A stretch of 64,000 nucleotides of DNA from Melastoma dodecandrum (GCA_029817715.1 JARUPY010000189.1:4402001-4466000); one strand, 5' to 3'; shown: positions 10,605 to 22,763, counted from the stretch's first letter. The notes: generated from the letters alone by a model not told the origin. Made by a program: numbers and translations.

Positions 10605-12075
10605 AACCGCGGCCTAAAAAACCGTTGGTTCAGAGAGAAGTGGCATCAACCGTGATCTCAGGTACATGAGGGAAGTGCGGGCTTCCCGTCTTTTCTTCAT
10701 TTTTCACCTGTAACGGGTCGTGAGCCCAGGTGCATAGGCTCACGATCACCGCCATTTCCCGTCCCCTTTAATCTCAATAATTGGCTGTGATTGTTTGCAT
10801 CCTTTAGGCGCATAGGTTTATCGTCGCATGCTGCTTGCAAAATACACATGAGTTCGAGCCCAAAAGACTCGAATCGGGTCCAACGCTCGTAAAACAGTGA
10901 CATGAGTCCGGAGTCATGCCCAGATCGGGTCCAACGCCCGTTAATCAAAAGCCAAACTCTTTTTGGAGCAAACGCCACCTCTTCGCATGTTTAGAGTGTA
11001 AAGACTAGTAAGTAGAAATCCCCGAACAAGCTGTTTTTCGACTTAACAGTTTTAAAATAAAAAGTCGGTGGCGACTCCGTAATAGTTTAAGTAGAAATCC
11101 CCGAACAAGCTGTTTTTCCGACTTAACAGTTTTAAAATGAAAAGTCGGTGGCGACTCCGTAATAGTTTACCTAGGTTAAACAACAACACATTTTACAAAC
11201 GGAGCCATTTTGGATGGGTGACGGCAACACGAGCCGCTTCCTGGATCCTCCCGGAATTTCCCAAGCGAGGTCTTAACGCAGCCTTTCGCCCGTCGCCTTC
11301 AAGGACTGGAGACGGTCGGCGAAACGCCCCGCAGATCCGCTCGGGAACCAAGGGAGGATTCAACCCGATGCCCTTCCGCAGCGTCCGACGCTCGAGTCGC
11401 GACGCCGACCGGATTGGGCATCGGGGAGCGGGCCCAGATCCAAACACGTCAGATCCGGCTGCGACGAACTCCCCCATGACCGACCTCCTCTAGGTGGGTC
11501 TTCGGATGGAGAAACTCCCACGAATCCATGCTGGGGTTTTGAGGATCGGGGATTCCTCTTTCCCCCAAATCGCTTTTCTCCTCCCAAACTTTAGAAGCCG
11601 CAGCCTCGACATCTCAGCAACTCCGGCGTCTCAAGGCGAACTCCCTTATGCTCTTCAATCGACAGCAGCCTCGGGCAACAAGTTGCCATACCCAGATTTC
11701 AAACGCCCCCGAATGGATGAGCTTCTGCCAGGTCGCGTGATTTCTTTTAACCCCAAAGGTAATGAGCATTTATTTTCATTTATTTATTAACTTTTTTATA
11801 AAAGTGTTAATTGGATATATGACATGGCTGAGTGATGGAATTTTAACAACGACGCTTTCTTTGTGTTCTTTAAAATATTAAACTTTAATGTTTTTTCTGA
11901 TTTTTCTTTTCGAGGGTCTTCACCTTGGTTGAATTTTAATGATTACACAAATGATCTAGTGCTGCCTTTATTACACGTGATATTTTTGCTCGGCCATCCC
12001 AGCTTCAAAATCATCTAATTTCATATATCTTAGCTTACTGAATATTTTAAGGGAGTCTGTCATTTTTCATTAATA
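10605..12075 (+). mobile_element. Long-LTR segment, right copy
   Basis: From 10620 this copy matches 1-1460 nearly perfectly; differences include G for C near 10809, an A for G near 11436 and a stop-creating TAG near 11491. It begins inside the LTR body, not at an LTR start. It ends at 12075, where the sequence turns back on itself. Confidence 0.75.
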
Positions 12076-12319
12076 CATGTGTATTTTGCAAGCAGCATGC
12101 GACGATAAACCTATGGGCCTAAAGGATGCAAACAATCACAGCCAATTATTGAGATTAAAGGGGACGGGAAATGGCGGTGATCGTGAGCCTATGCACCTGG
12201 GCTCACGACCCGTTACAGGTGAAAAATGAAGAAAAGACGGGAAGCCCGCACTTCCCTCATGTACCTGAGATCACGGTTGATGCCACTTCTCTCTGAACCA
12301 ACGGTTTTTTAGGCCGCGG
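12076..12319 (-). repeat. Fold-back copy of 10607-10850
   Basis: This is the reverse complement of the start of the right LTR copy (coordinates sum to 22926). It is placed directly after the plus-strand copy breaks off, so the same block is met in both orientations 1.2 kb apart. The junction carries the shared bases ACATGTGTATTTTGC. Confidence 0.9.
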
Positions 12320-12344
12320 TAGATCCAACCCGCGCGGTTTGTTA

Positions 12345-12424
12345 CGCCACATAGAAGACGATATTCCGTGAAGCTCGGTTGATTTTTCATGCAAAATTAA
12401 AACGCCACATAGAAGACGATATTC
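12345..12424 (-). repeat. Short direct repeat pair in the reverse LTR
   Basis: ACGCCACATAGAAGACGATA occurs at 12345 and again at 12401, about 56 bases apart. It lies between the second module and the LTR body. Confidence 0.8.
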
Positions 12425-14062
12425 AGAAAATTCCAAAATACATGAGATAATTTTGGAATTAACTGGTGAGTAAGAATGATTACTCACCGGGCGTTGTGTG
12501 GCCCGTTGATGTTGATTCTTCATGATGTTGAAAGATATTCTCTCGTTGTTTTAACATGCAAAACAAAGGAGAAAAACAAAGGAGAAGCAGCAGGAGTAAC
12601 GATTAAATCGACGTATTTAATCGTACTGAAAAGTAAGGCATGACTTACCGTTTGAAGTAGTTGAATTGATTGGGGATTTTTGTAGCCCGTTGATATCGAT
12701 CTTCCAAGATTGTACACTTGTATATTGATTTCGAGATTGCTCGAAAATATCCACCGGAATCCCACCGTGTTTTCATGAAAAACAGGAAAACATACGTTAG
12801 TGATGCACGTTAGGAGAAGAATAAGAATGCTGATAAATTTCAACGATAATGTCATTGAAAAGGTTTGACCGAAACCTAAAATTGCTCATGTGATCATTAC
12901 GTGCCCTCTTGGTGGGACTTTCATCATTTTTTTTTAATATTTATTTATTTATTATTATAATTATTAAAATAATAATAATTAACAATTAATAAAATAAAAC
13001 AACAAAATGAAACTTACCTGTGCGGGCTCCCCTTAGCTCAGGAACAGGGGGAGGGGCGCCATCTGTTTCTGAAAAGGGGGAAACACCCATGTGAGAAGAG
13101 GGAAAAGGCGAGACCGCCGAGGACTGGCGCGCCCATGGTGACCGGCTGTAGGGTCAGCCCGGTGGGGTTTCGGCCGCGGGGGGAGTGCCCGTCTGCGGGG
13201 AGAGGGAGGCGGCGTCGATCTCCCCCGTGGGTCGGCGACATTCTTCGGCGGCGATGGGGCGTAGGGAGGAGGCAGGGGATCCTCGCCCAAGCTTGACGGG
13301 AGCCGACCATCGGAGGCGCGGCCCTGACGCTGATGGATCGTCCGGGTTTGGGGGTGGGTCGTGGAGATGGTTGGATCCGACGTAGGTTCGTCGTCGGCTG
13401 CCGGACCCGAGCTGATCAGCAGCGGAAAAGGGGCGGCTCCGTCACGGCGAGCGGCTGCCGTGGTCGTGGCTCCGTTTCCGGGCTGCATGGGTCGGCTGGA
13501 AGCTGATGGCGGCCCGTCGTGGGGGGCGGCAGTTCGAGGCTGGTCGTCATGACCAGAAACGGCTTCGAGGCTGTGGGGAGGTTGCGATTTCGTCGTCGCT
13601 GGGTTGAGATGCGCGGAGGAGGTCCGTCGCTCTGTTTTGCGTCCGTGGGTGGACTGAGATGAAGGTGTCGAAGATCCCAGGGTCGAGGCCGTCGTCCTTG
13701 GTGTGCCCGGCGTGAGAAGGTCAGTGTCTCGCTCGAGCTCCCTCTCTCAGCTCCTTTTTGGATGCCTGTGCCGCAGATCACTTCGAGGCACCGTCGGAGA
13801 CGCTGGCTGTGCAGTGGGCGTGAAGTGCGGGCTGCTCGAATCTCTGCATTGCGAGTGGGCATGGGCTGCCGCGACCTTGGTCGAACAGGGGATGGTCCCC
13901 TCCCAGAGCGTCGCGTCGCGGCTCGGTATGACTATCAGTGAGCGGGACGAGAAGGGAACGGGAGTTCGCCGGCTTGCTCGACAGAGGGAGGGGGATTCTC
14001 AAGAGGAATGGGGGGAAGGAAGGAGAGCTAGCCACACCCCTGAGTTTTCTGTCCTCCGTGCT

Positions 14063-14072
14063 TCTTATAGAA
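14063..14072 (-). promoter_or_regulatory. Candidate TATA box of the reverse LTR
   Basis: On the minus strand CTTCTATAAGAAG stands just upstream of the GC-rich leader, at the place expected for an LTR core promoter. No initiator can be confirmed from sequence alone. Confidence 0.4.
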
Positions 14073-14440
14073 GACCCCCCTCGAAGTCCTTATCTGGGCG
14101 GGCACTCGTACCAAGGTATGAAGCTCCGATTGCCTGCGAGCTAGGGGGAGGCGAGAGAGCAGAGTAGCTCTGGGCATCCCAAGGGAGAAGGGGCGTCACT
14201 CGTGGGGTGTTGTCATGTCTTCTATCTTGTGTATGTTGGTGGGTCCCGACGAAACTTGCTGCAGGTGTTTCTTTTGTTGGGAATCGCCGGGACGTGGTGG
14301 GACCCTTTTCAAATTGATCTTGAGTGGAATAATCGCAAATCGGTCCATAAATCTTTAAGGTATCCCTCGAACGAGTTCGAACTAGATATCGACCGGTTCT
14401 ATACACAATTTGGGGGATCTACAGCCATGACACGGGACGT

Positions 14441-14820
14441 CTAAAGTAGACATCCAGGTAATCCGGACAGGACCACCGATAACTCAATTTCTTGATGAAA
14501 GGATGCTCTGTCAGAAATGCTAGCTAATAGCTCAAAACAGGATCTTGATCACTCAACTCTGCACCCCCTGTTGTGTCCACTACTTCCTCAAGCTTGTAGA
14601 CTTATCTTCGAACGGAGAGATCGTGGTCAAACCCGCACACTCTATAGCCACAGGTACTTGTGAAACTAACAGTTATTCAGAAACGCAACAGGTACCAACG
14701 CGGATAGTAGGGGGATACGATCCATTCGTTGGAGACTTTGTCGAGGTATGTCTGTCTTTCCTTGGTTCTTAGAAATCAAGGGTAATTAAAGCGGTTAACC
14801 CCTCGAAACTTTAGCAGAAA
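14441..14820. other. Unassigned junction between reverse LTR and Tat pol
   Basis: I recognise nothing here. A 75-codon plus-strand ORF (14545-14772) has no family resemblance I can name. The stretch is probably the truncated gag end of the following element or a breakpoint. Confidence 0.4.
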
Positions 14821-15685
14821 GCAGTTGACAAGGCCTCTTTGCCACCAAGGGCTCGAAAGAGAAGGGACAGACGTCTAAGTCACGTCGCTAAGAGGCCTAG
14901 GCCTACACTCTCAGGGGCTGTTTTACCTGCCAAAGTGTCTACAAAGGGATTGAACACTGAAGCAGAGCATATTGAGTCTACAGACCATTCAGAAGGGCCT
15001 GGCTCAAGTTTTGATTTCACTCCTCTTCGGAGTGAAATCCCAAGTGATGCTGACGGCGAAAATAGGCCATTTGTGAGCTGTAACGCTCACACCTTGTCTA
15101 TAGACTTCGCCAATAATCGAAAAGTGGAAACCGTAAGAGGTAAGGTACCTCTTCCTTGTTCACCAGCATATCCGACAGCTTTCCCACTTCATTGACTAGA
15201 GAAACCATCTGATAGCATGAAACAACACATGCACTCTTTATACATCACCGCTACCTTTGACGGTACTGTGGTGAGTCGGGTCCTTGTAGACAATGGAGCA
15301 ACGATAAATGCTTCCTCTGTCTAGGCTTAAAATGCTTGGATATAAGCCTCATGACTTGGTTAAAACCAATGTCGTAGTGAGCGGTTTTAACAGTAGGAAA
15401 TCTGAATGTTTAGGGGTCTTCTCTGTGCACCTAGAAGTGGGTCGCCAGGGAAAGGAAACTGCTTTCTTTGTGATAGACATAGTTCCTACTTTTAATGCTC
15501 TGTTGGGCCGCGACTGGCTCCATAAAGCCGCAGCTATCCCATCTACATTGCATAGAGAATTGATGGTATGGATTGACTCTGAAGTTGAGATTATTATGGC
15601 TGATGAATATTCTAGTTGTGACAAAGGTATCTTGCATGCAGAAACGAGCAAGACTGTCAAGGACCTTACTCTGGAGCAATGATAT
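14821..15685 (+). pseudogene. Tat protease region, frameshifted
   Basis: A basic then acidic linker (14839-15195) is followed by a retropepsin-like domain: YITATFDGTVV, the active-site motif VLVDNGATI (near 15285), then after a one-base frameshift near 15308 LPLSRLKMLGYK, and finally FNALLGRDWLH near 15500. The aspartate is present, but DNG replaces the common DTG/DSG. Stop codons at 15193 and 15680 separate it from the RT. It belongs to the same decayed plus-strand element as the following pol domains. Gag is not identifiable upstream. Confidence 0.75.
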
Positions 15686-16123
15686 AAGCTGGGCGACCCT
15701 ACTGTAGGTCCTCTTGGCCAACCATCTGGAAAGTTTGATTATATTGTGGATTAAGGGACATCACACCCTAAGCCGGAGGCAGACCCAACCGCTCCATCTG
15801 GATGGGGAGAAGAGCTTACCGCGAAGGACATAGAGGAAGTCCTGCAAGAAGTCAATTCGGGTGAAAACCCCGTAAGGAGAGAGACAAACGGCCAAAATGA
15901 AAACGAAGTTGGAAAAAACCAGCAGAATGCTGTCGCGGAGTTGGAGCCTGATAGACTCCTGAAAGAAGGGACCTATGGACCAGAATGAGGAAAGAACCAA
16001 AGCAGTCGCCGATGTCCTTCGACGACTCCAAGTCTATCGGGATACCATTGATGTAGACAACCCATCACTTGGGTTTCAATAAACTCAAATGCGCTTAAAT
16101 CGCCTAATGCTTGTAATAAGCCT

Positions 16124-17686
16124 GTGTCTACCGATTTAGGTGGAACCAAGGGCCGCGAGTCTTTAATGACACCGTGTGTCCCATTAATTAGTGTTTATTT
16201 GGGAAGCGAGACTTCTCCTAGGATTCTTTTAATCAGTTCTTCGCATAATAAAGAATTCTTCGATGCGATTAAAGGAGTACTTGAAGAATTTAAGGACTGC
16301 TTCGCCTGGGATTATACTGAGATGCCAGGGTTAGACCGTAGACTAGTGGAACACACCCTTCCCATCAAGAAAGATTTTAAGCCGGTGCAGCAAGCACCAA
16401 GGCGCATGACTAGGAAAATGACACAACTAGTCTTTGAAGAAGTTAAAAAGCTTTTTCGAGCAGGGTACATAAGGACGTCACGTTATACAGAGTGGATTTC
16501 TAGTATCGTACCCGTATTAAAAAAGAACGGCAAAATCGGAGTCTGTATAGATTTTAAAGATTTGAACCCTGCTACTCCAAAGGATGAGTATCCTATGCCT
16601 ATCACGGAGGATCTTATAGATAAGACAACAGGGCACCAGATTATGTCCTTCATGGACGGGTTCTCTAGTTATAACCAGATCTTCATCGCAGAAGAAGATG
16701 TACATAAAACAACATTCAGATGTCCTTTAGGAATATTCGAATGGGTAGTAATGCCATTTGGACTAAAGAACGCCGGTGCCACCTATCAGCGAGTAATGAA
16801 TGCTATATTCGATGCTTCACTTGGAAAGGCAGCGGAAGTCTACATCAACGTTATAGTCGTCAAGTTGACAAAAGAAGAACTTCATGTCGACCATCTCAGA
16901 AATGGTTTCAAGAAAATGAGAAAACATCAACTTAAACTAAACCCACTTAAATGCGCCTTTGGAGTTAAAGCGGGGCAATTTTTGGGTTTCCTAGTACATC
17001 AACGTGGCATTGAAGTCGATCAAAACAAGGTAAAAGCCATCCAGAATCTAGCAGCACCAAGAAGTAAAAGGGAATTATAGGCTTTCCTTGGAAGGGTGAA
17101 TTACCTGCGTAGATTCATTGGAAATGTAGCAGGAAAGACTGAAGCATTTGCTAACCTATTAAGGGGAAAAAATGATTTCAATTGGACAGAGAAACACGAA
17201 GAAGCGTTTAACGCTTTAAAAAAGTATTTAACACACCCACCAGTCCCGGTACCCCCTCAATACGGGAGACCCTTCATTCTCTATGTAGCTGCCACTGAAA
17301 CGACCATAGGGGCTATGCTGGCGTAGATGGATGAGAGTGGACATGAAAGGGCGGTTTATTACTTGTCAAGGCAATTAACACCAATTGAGGTCAGGTATGC
17401 TCAAAAGGAAAAGTTGTGTCTATCGGTATTTTATGCCGTCATGAAACTTAGGCATTACATTGGGAACGGCGAAGTCTATGTCGTATCCAAGTCGCCGATT
17501 ATCAAGTGCTTCTTTGAGAGTCCATTGTTAAGTGGACAGATTAGCAAATGGAGCTTAATTCTGTCTCCATATGATCTGACATATAAGTCTCAACAGTCAG
17601 TCGAGGGACAAGCACTGGCTGACTTTCTAGTCGACCATGACCCGACCCTGTCTATAGAACAAGAAGAAGCGACCGAAGAGGTCTAG
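16124..17686 (+). pseudogene. Tat reverse transcriptase and RNase H, inactive
   Basis: Clear Ty3/Gypsy RT blocks are present: SSIVPVLKKNGKIGVCIDFK, SFMDGFSSYNQI with the first catalytic Asp, VMPFGLKNAGATYQRVMN, and thumb sequence FLGFLVHQRGIEV. The catalytic YxDD box reads YINVIVV, so both aspartates are lost. RNase H follows (17240-17660) with FILYVAATETTIGAMLA and EVRYAQKEKLCLSVFYAV. In-frame TAG codons interrupt at 17078 and 17324, and another ends the frame at 17684. The element could not copy itself. Confidence 0.9.
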
Positions 17687-18060
17687 CAGGCGTGGTTTGA
17701 CGGCTCGTCCACTAAGAATGGAGCTGGGATAGGAGTTCATATAATATCCCCGATGGGTAAAGATATTAGATTAGCTTTTCGTCTACAAATAATACCCACC
17801 AACAATGCTACTGAGTATGAAGCATTGAACAGTACTAAAGGAACTCGTGGCACTAAAGGCAAAGCAAGCCCATGTCAGGGGAGATTCTTAATTAGTTATT
17901 AACCAAGTTAACAAAGAATGCACTTGCCATGGCAAGCTACTGCTCTATTTCGAGACAGTACAGCGGCTAGTCGCACGATTTGAAGATATCACTTTTCAAT
18001 TCGTGGGACGTGATGAAAATGCAGTAGCTAATAGCCTAGCGTAGTCAGCTTCAGGATACA
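17687..18060 (+). pseudogene. Second (archaeal-type) RNase H domain of the Tat element
   Basis: AWFDGSSTKNGAGIGVHI and IPTNNATEYEALN, followed in a shifted frame by GDS..LVINQVNKEC and GRDENAVANSLA, form the additional RNase H domain that marks the Tat clade of plant Ty3/Gypsy elements. It is broken by a frameshift near 17840, by stops near 17891, and lacks the usual final Asp (AN in place of AD). Its presence between RNase H and integrase is the main reason for calling this element Tat. Confidence 0.8.
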
Positions 18061-18129
18061 AAAATAGGACAGAACAGGGTAACATACTCGAAATAGGATT
18101 GCATCTACAGTCAGAAACAATGTCATGGC

Positions 18130-19531
18130 CGTAGACATAATGAGCCAAGATAAAGACTGGAGGAAACCAATAGTAAACTTCTTATCAGACCCCAGTCAGG
18201 AGGCCAAGCAGCGAATCAAAGTTCAGGCGCTGTCATACGTCCTCTTGGACGGTGTACTCTATAGGAAGGATACAAGCGGAGTCCTTTTAAGATGCGTATA
18301 GAAGAGGCTACTCCAATAATGATGGAAACCCATGAGGGACTCTGTGGGTCACACCAGGCAAGGATAAAAATGTGTTGGATTATTCGTAGATATGGTTTTT
18401 ACTGGCCGTCAATGATGAAAAATTGCATTGAAATGGCCAAAGGATGTCAAGAATGCCAACGACATGGCCCGATAACTCGTGGCCCAGCTGCTGACCTTAC
18501 CCCCGTGATCAAACCTTGGCCTTTCAGGACCTGGGCTCTAGATGTGATAGGGGAAGTTCACCCTCACTCTAGTCGAGGGGATGCATTCATCTTAGTAGCA
18601 ACAAATTACTTCACCAAATGGGTAGAAGCTCAAGTCTACAAGAAAATTGACCACAATGAAGTCATTAGTTTTCTGTGGACTTGTATCATTTATCGGTTCG
18701 GCATTCCCCAGAATATTGTTGTAGACAACGAAACGGTTTTCAACAACTCAAGGGTGAGGGAGTTTGCCGAAGAGTTTGGCTTCTCAATCCTGAATTCCAC
18801 TCCATATTATCCTCAAGTGAATGGACAGGCTGAAGCCTCCAATAAGTTAATTAAAAATAACATTCAAAAGATGGTCGGGCTTAATCCGAAGAAATGGCAT
18901 GAAGTATTGAATGATACACTATGGGCTCTAAGAGTCACTAAGCGCGAAAGTACTGGAGAAACTCCGTTCGCGATAGTGTACGGCCATGACGCAGTGTTGC
19001 CTATTGAGATGAGGTATAAGTCGCTTCGTGTCAGCCAACCTTGTCTACAAGACGAAGCCATACATATAGCCTTGGAAGTGTTGGAAAGAAAAAGACTGAA
19101 GGTTCCGTCATTGCTTCTTCTCCGGGAGCCCCGCTGTTATCTGCGACATTCAAATGGGAAAATAAAAAAAAAGGTTTGTTTGGGAGCGATTCATCCTTCC
19201 CGTAGACAAGATAGAGGTACACAAGCAAAGAATAGCCCGTCACTACAACAAGAAAGTTGTTCATAAGCACTTTCAAATTGGCGACTTGGTCTGGAAAATG
19301 ATTTTACCCTTAAAGTCTAAATAACATATTCTAGGAAAATGGTCTCCTAATTGGGAAGAACCGTATCAGGTTAGTGAGACCTTCTCAGCAAATAGCTACA
19401 GACTGTCGACCCTTGATGGAGGCAGACAACCTCTAAAAATTAATGGCAAGTACCTGAAACACTATAGGCAGACCATTTGGGAATCTCACAAGAAGATTCT
19501 GAGTAAACGCGTCCCATTTATATGGGAATAA
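18130..19531 (+). pseudogene. Tat integrase, frameshifted
   Basis: The N-terminal zinc-binding part shows ETHEGLCGSHQ and GCQECQRHG. The catalytic core retains all three acidic residues: WALDVIGEV, IVVDNETVF, and NGQAEASNK. The frame is broken near 18296 (start of the zinc domain) and near 19130. The C-terminal part then reads FQIGDLVWKM, GKWSPNWEEPYQV and PLKINGKYLKHYRQTIWE up to a TAA at 19529, with one internal stop at 19321. The core is the best preserved piece of this element. Confidence 0.9.
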
Positions 19532-19693
19532 ATTGCTAAGAATTGAATTTACAAGTATACTATAGCTGTTGACTAAAGAGTTTGTTTAGAGGGTGTCATC
19601 CCTTAGCTAGTCTACAGTTGGTAAAAATATAGAATGAGTTTGTTTTAAAAGGGTGTCATCCCTCGGAAAAAATTAAAACAATCACTGCCTACT
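19532..19693. other. Gap between integrase and antisense gene
   Basis: A short AT-rich linker holds a duplicated GGGTGTCATCCCT motif (about 19591 and 19660). The plus-strand pol and the minus-strand PMD gene converge here, so it may contain both 3' ends; no clear polyadenylation signal is assigned. Confidence 0.5.
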
Positions 19694-22610
19694 TTAACTC
19701 ATTACGCTTGGCCTAGGCACTCCGTCTGCCGCCGTCACGAACAAGAAAGTCAAAACCTTGGCCCGGGTCTTCTTGATGGTGACTTCATTCCTCTGTCGAA
19801 ACCCAGACTTCAATTCATTTTGGTCCTGCTGCTTAGAGGAATGAGTAGATCTTTCTGCGAGTAAGGAGTCTACCATAGAGGCCCGCTCCTTGAGATCTTT
19901 CTCAAGAGCCATAAGGTCCGCAATCTTGGCCTGGACCTGCGCAAGCTGGCGAGTCAAATCTTCCATCTGCCCCCTGAGAAGCTTCACATCAGCCTCTCAT
20001 TCCACATGCTTCTTCAGGAAGTCGGCAATCCTGGACTGGGCATCGCGAACCGCCTCAAGGTCTTGTATGTACGCCGGCCACTTGGTCCAGAATTGCCTCC
20101 TGAATTCCTCTCAAGCTGCCTGCATCTCGATAGTAGTGGCTGGGGAGTCCTCGATCTCCTTGATGCAGCTTTGAAGGTCCTTAAACTGGTCATCAGAGAA
20201 GGTCTCAATGCGAAGGAGCCTCCCAACACGGTCCACATTCTCCATCAGACGATCAAAGTCACTCAGGTAGCTTGGAGTTCCTTCCCCAGGTGTCCCACTC
20301 GACGGCTGGCGGGGAGGTCGGCTGGCCGATGATGGACCTGCAGAAGCAGAAGGGTTAGTGCCTGTCGCACCTACCACCTCTGGAACGGCAGTCTCTGTTG
20401 TAACAGTAGGGCCTCCGGCTCCTCAGTAGCTGGGACTTCAGGGATTGGGGAAGGAATAGTCTACAAGTCGAAATTAAACATCAATATAGAAACTAAACAA
20501 GCAAAGTTTACACCTGCCATGCACACCTCGGAAGGAGGAGGCAGATTGTCTTCATCGGAAACTTCTTCCTCAGGGTTGGATTCCTCGGACTGATTTGGAC
20601 CTTGGAGAGATAATAAAGTGTTTTAGGCTTTAAAACAGGAAATGGCGTAGACACGAGGTTACGTACCGCTTCTCGAGGAGACTCGGCCTCTTGAGGAATT
20701 AGAAGGGGCAGGCTCAGAGTCGTGGTCGTTTTCCTGAAAACAATGCCATACGGTTAATTGAAGAAAAGTCACAGTACTCAATAGTAAAAAGCGTCGCATA
20801 CCTCACAGAAGAGGTCCCTGAAGGCTCCGGGGCCTTGACAGAGATTGGGGCTAGATCCTGAACGGCAGGTCGACGACACTTGAAGGAAACAGAAATCGGT
20901 ATGTCCTCAGAGTCAGAGGACTCGGGGGTAGGAGCTCTGCGCTTGCTGGCCGCTCCCTGTTCGACCTTCTTGCCTGTAGAGGCATGAGCTTGCCAGCGTA
21001 GACGAGTTAAACGCCTAGCCGAGGGAGGAGGGCCGCTCTCTGGTGAAGAGTCCCCTGAGTATACACTCAAGACTGCAATTTATATCATATAGGAATTCTC
21101 AATTCAAAGGACAGGGAAGATGAGTATAAGTCTATACCAGGAGGTGGCCACTCTCCTGTCTTTAGCATCATGTCGGAGGATAGGTAGAGATCCGGCTCCT
21201 TGGAGGTCCGAAGGAATGACATCCTCTTCAGCAGGATGTTGAATGTAACTGCCCACTGAACAGTAAAGAATTCTATCGCCAAAACTGGGGTAGACTCAAA
21301 AGAAAACTCCATGTGTTGGAGCTCTGTCTTCCTGGCCAGGAGACTCATCAAAGCCTGGAGGGATTCCTTGGAAAAAATGCTAGAAACCCTCGTGTGAATT
21401 GGGATGTTAGAGATGTCGGAGAAGGGCACCGAAGAGCTCTGTACAAAGCCAACCTGCCTTGCACAGAGCGGGGGGTTGTAGAATTCGAAGCAAAAAGCCC
21501 CCTCCGACATGCAGACTAGGTCCCTACTGGTCAAAACTGAATCCCAGTATAGGCCCGAGGTGAACTTTTGTCGGCGCCTCAAAATGGAGTGGCCGGCAGG
21601 AAAGGGGACACAGTTGCCGTGCTCGCCCCGCTCGGTATCTACAATGTGACGGATGTGTCCCGTCACGGAGGCATACAGCCAATAGTCCTTGGACCGGCAC
21701 AGTAGGACTCCAGGATCTGCGTCCCGTAGCACGCAACTAGAGTAGCGCCGGAGGGCATCTGGTACCCTGTGAGCCCTGGCATCCATAGGCAGGACCACTG
21801 ATGCACATGCCACAGGGGGCCGCCGGCTGGATATCTTGGGAAGGGGCTGCTATACGTCGTCGTCTTGTGCAGCCCCTGGTAGACCAACCCCAACAAAAAC
21901 GGGGCCCAGGCAATTTGGCTGGAGGCCGAGCTCAGGAAGTTGGCGACCCCATAAACCAACTTTGGCACGCGCTTGCCGGTGAAGCAAAACACGTACTTGC
22001 TCAGCCAGACGATAAAGAACTTAACCTCTTCAGCCTTTCCCCAGACGGCAAGAGACTGACCTTCAATTATATCCAGGTGCCTCCTCGCCGTGCTCAGAAT
22101 CTGGAGCATTTCGGTGGGGTGGTCATCGTCGTCTACAGGATGGAGGCAGACGGGCACGCCGACCACGTAGCTTCCTGTCAAGAAGTAGATGTCCTCCAAG
22201 GTTATGGTCATAGGACCCTCGGGGAAGTAGAAGCAGTTTACCGAGTCGTTCCAAAACGGAAACAAACTGGCACATACCCGAGGGTCGCAGCGCTTCGTGA
22301 CCAGGGACAGCCTGACGAACGACCAGAGGCTATAAACCTTCAGCCTGTGCTCCAGCTTCCCAAGCCAAGTGGAAAACCACTTCTGCACCACTGGCTTCTC
22401 GACGGAGGGAAAGCAAAGGAAGCCGCTCTTCTTCTCCCAGTTCAGGGGGTCCGCAAAACCCTCCCGACAGATGGGGATGGGAGACTCCGTGAGCAGGTAC
22501 TCATGGGGTACCACGTCGGGGAAGAGGGCATGGTCAAGAACAGGACTCAATGTTAGCCCATTGTCACCAGTCTGACCACGCCGGAGGGTCCTGCATGCTA
22601 GGAGTGCCAT
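19694..22610 (-). pseudogene. Antisense PMD gene of the Tat element, multi-exon, damaged
   Basis: The N-terminal half (22610 to about 21800) carries plant mobile domain (PF10536-like) blocks: YLLTESPIPICREGF, RCDPRVCASLFPFWNDSVN, GPMTITLEDIYFLTG, EVKFFIVWLSKYVFC and GGPLW. A frame change near 21800 leads to a second part (EFYNPPLCARQVGFVQS). Three GT-AG introns whose removal keeps the frame are visible: 21073-21137, 20734-20806 and 20601-20666; a fourth at 20461-20513 is less sure. Exons between them encode a Ser/Glu-rich basic linker. The last exon encodes a coiled coil (RQLAQVQAKIADLMALEK) interrupted by stops near 20110 and 20000. Function is unknown; Arabidopsis PMD proteins MAIN and MAIL1 act in silencing and genome stability. 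Confidence 0.85.
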
Positions 22611-22763
22611 TGAAAAGAAGCAAGAGTAGGCATGATCAAGGCAAGAAACGAGGGATTCAAAAAGGCTACAAGGATTTTCAAGAAAGCTTGAAGGAAGAAG
22701 ATGAAGGGTTTTCTTTCAACGCAAGCAAATGTCAGAAGTGCTCAGGCCATAGAAGTCCCCTCA

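Larger units (their letters stand above)
12320..14440 (-). mobile_element. Same long-LTR family in reverse orientation
   Basis: Read on the minus strand, this region shows in order: a TATA-like TATAAG at 14069-14064, a GC-rich proline-coding leader (about 14050-13030), a splice-donor-like CAGGTAAGTTT near 13014, an AT-rich tract (12938-13010), then two modules with ATCAACGGGC each followed by GGTAAGTC or GGTGAGTAA. It then runs into the LTR body at 12319. That order agrees with the plus-strand copies at 1492-2880, so this is one long LTR with a promoter end at the right. The exact LTR start is not found. Confidence 0.55.

Noticed and set aside
13033..13488. 151-codon proline/arginine-rich ORF
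   Set aside because: Low-complexity product of GC-rich LTR leader; overlapping ORFs are open on both strands.
16124..19531. Endogenous pararetrovirus
   Set aside because: An integrase and a second RNase H follow RT, and LTR-type sequence with a polypurine tract is present; this is Tat Ty3/Gypsy, not a caulimovirid.
21801..22556. 251-codon plus-strand ORF
   Set aside because: Shadow of the minus-strand PMD frame, which has clear domain motifs.
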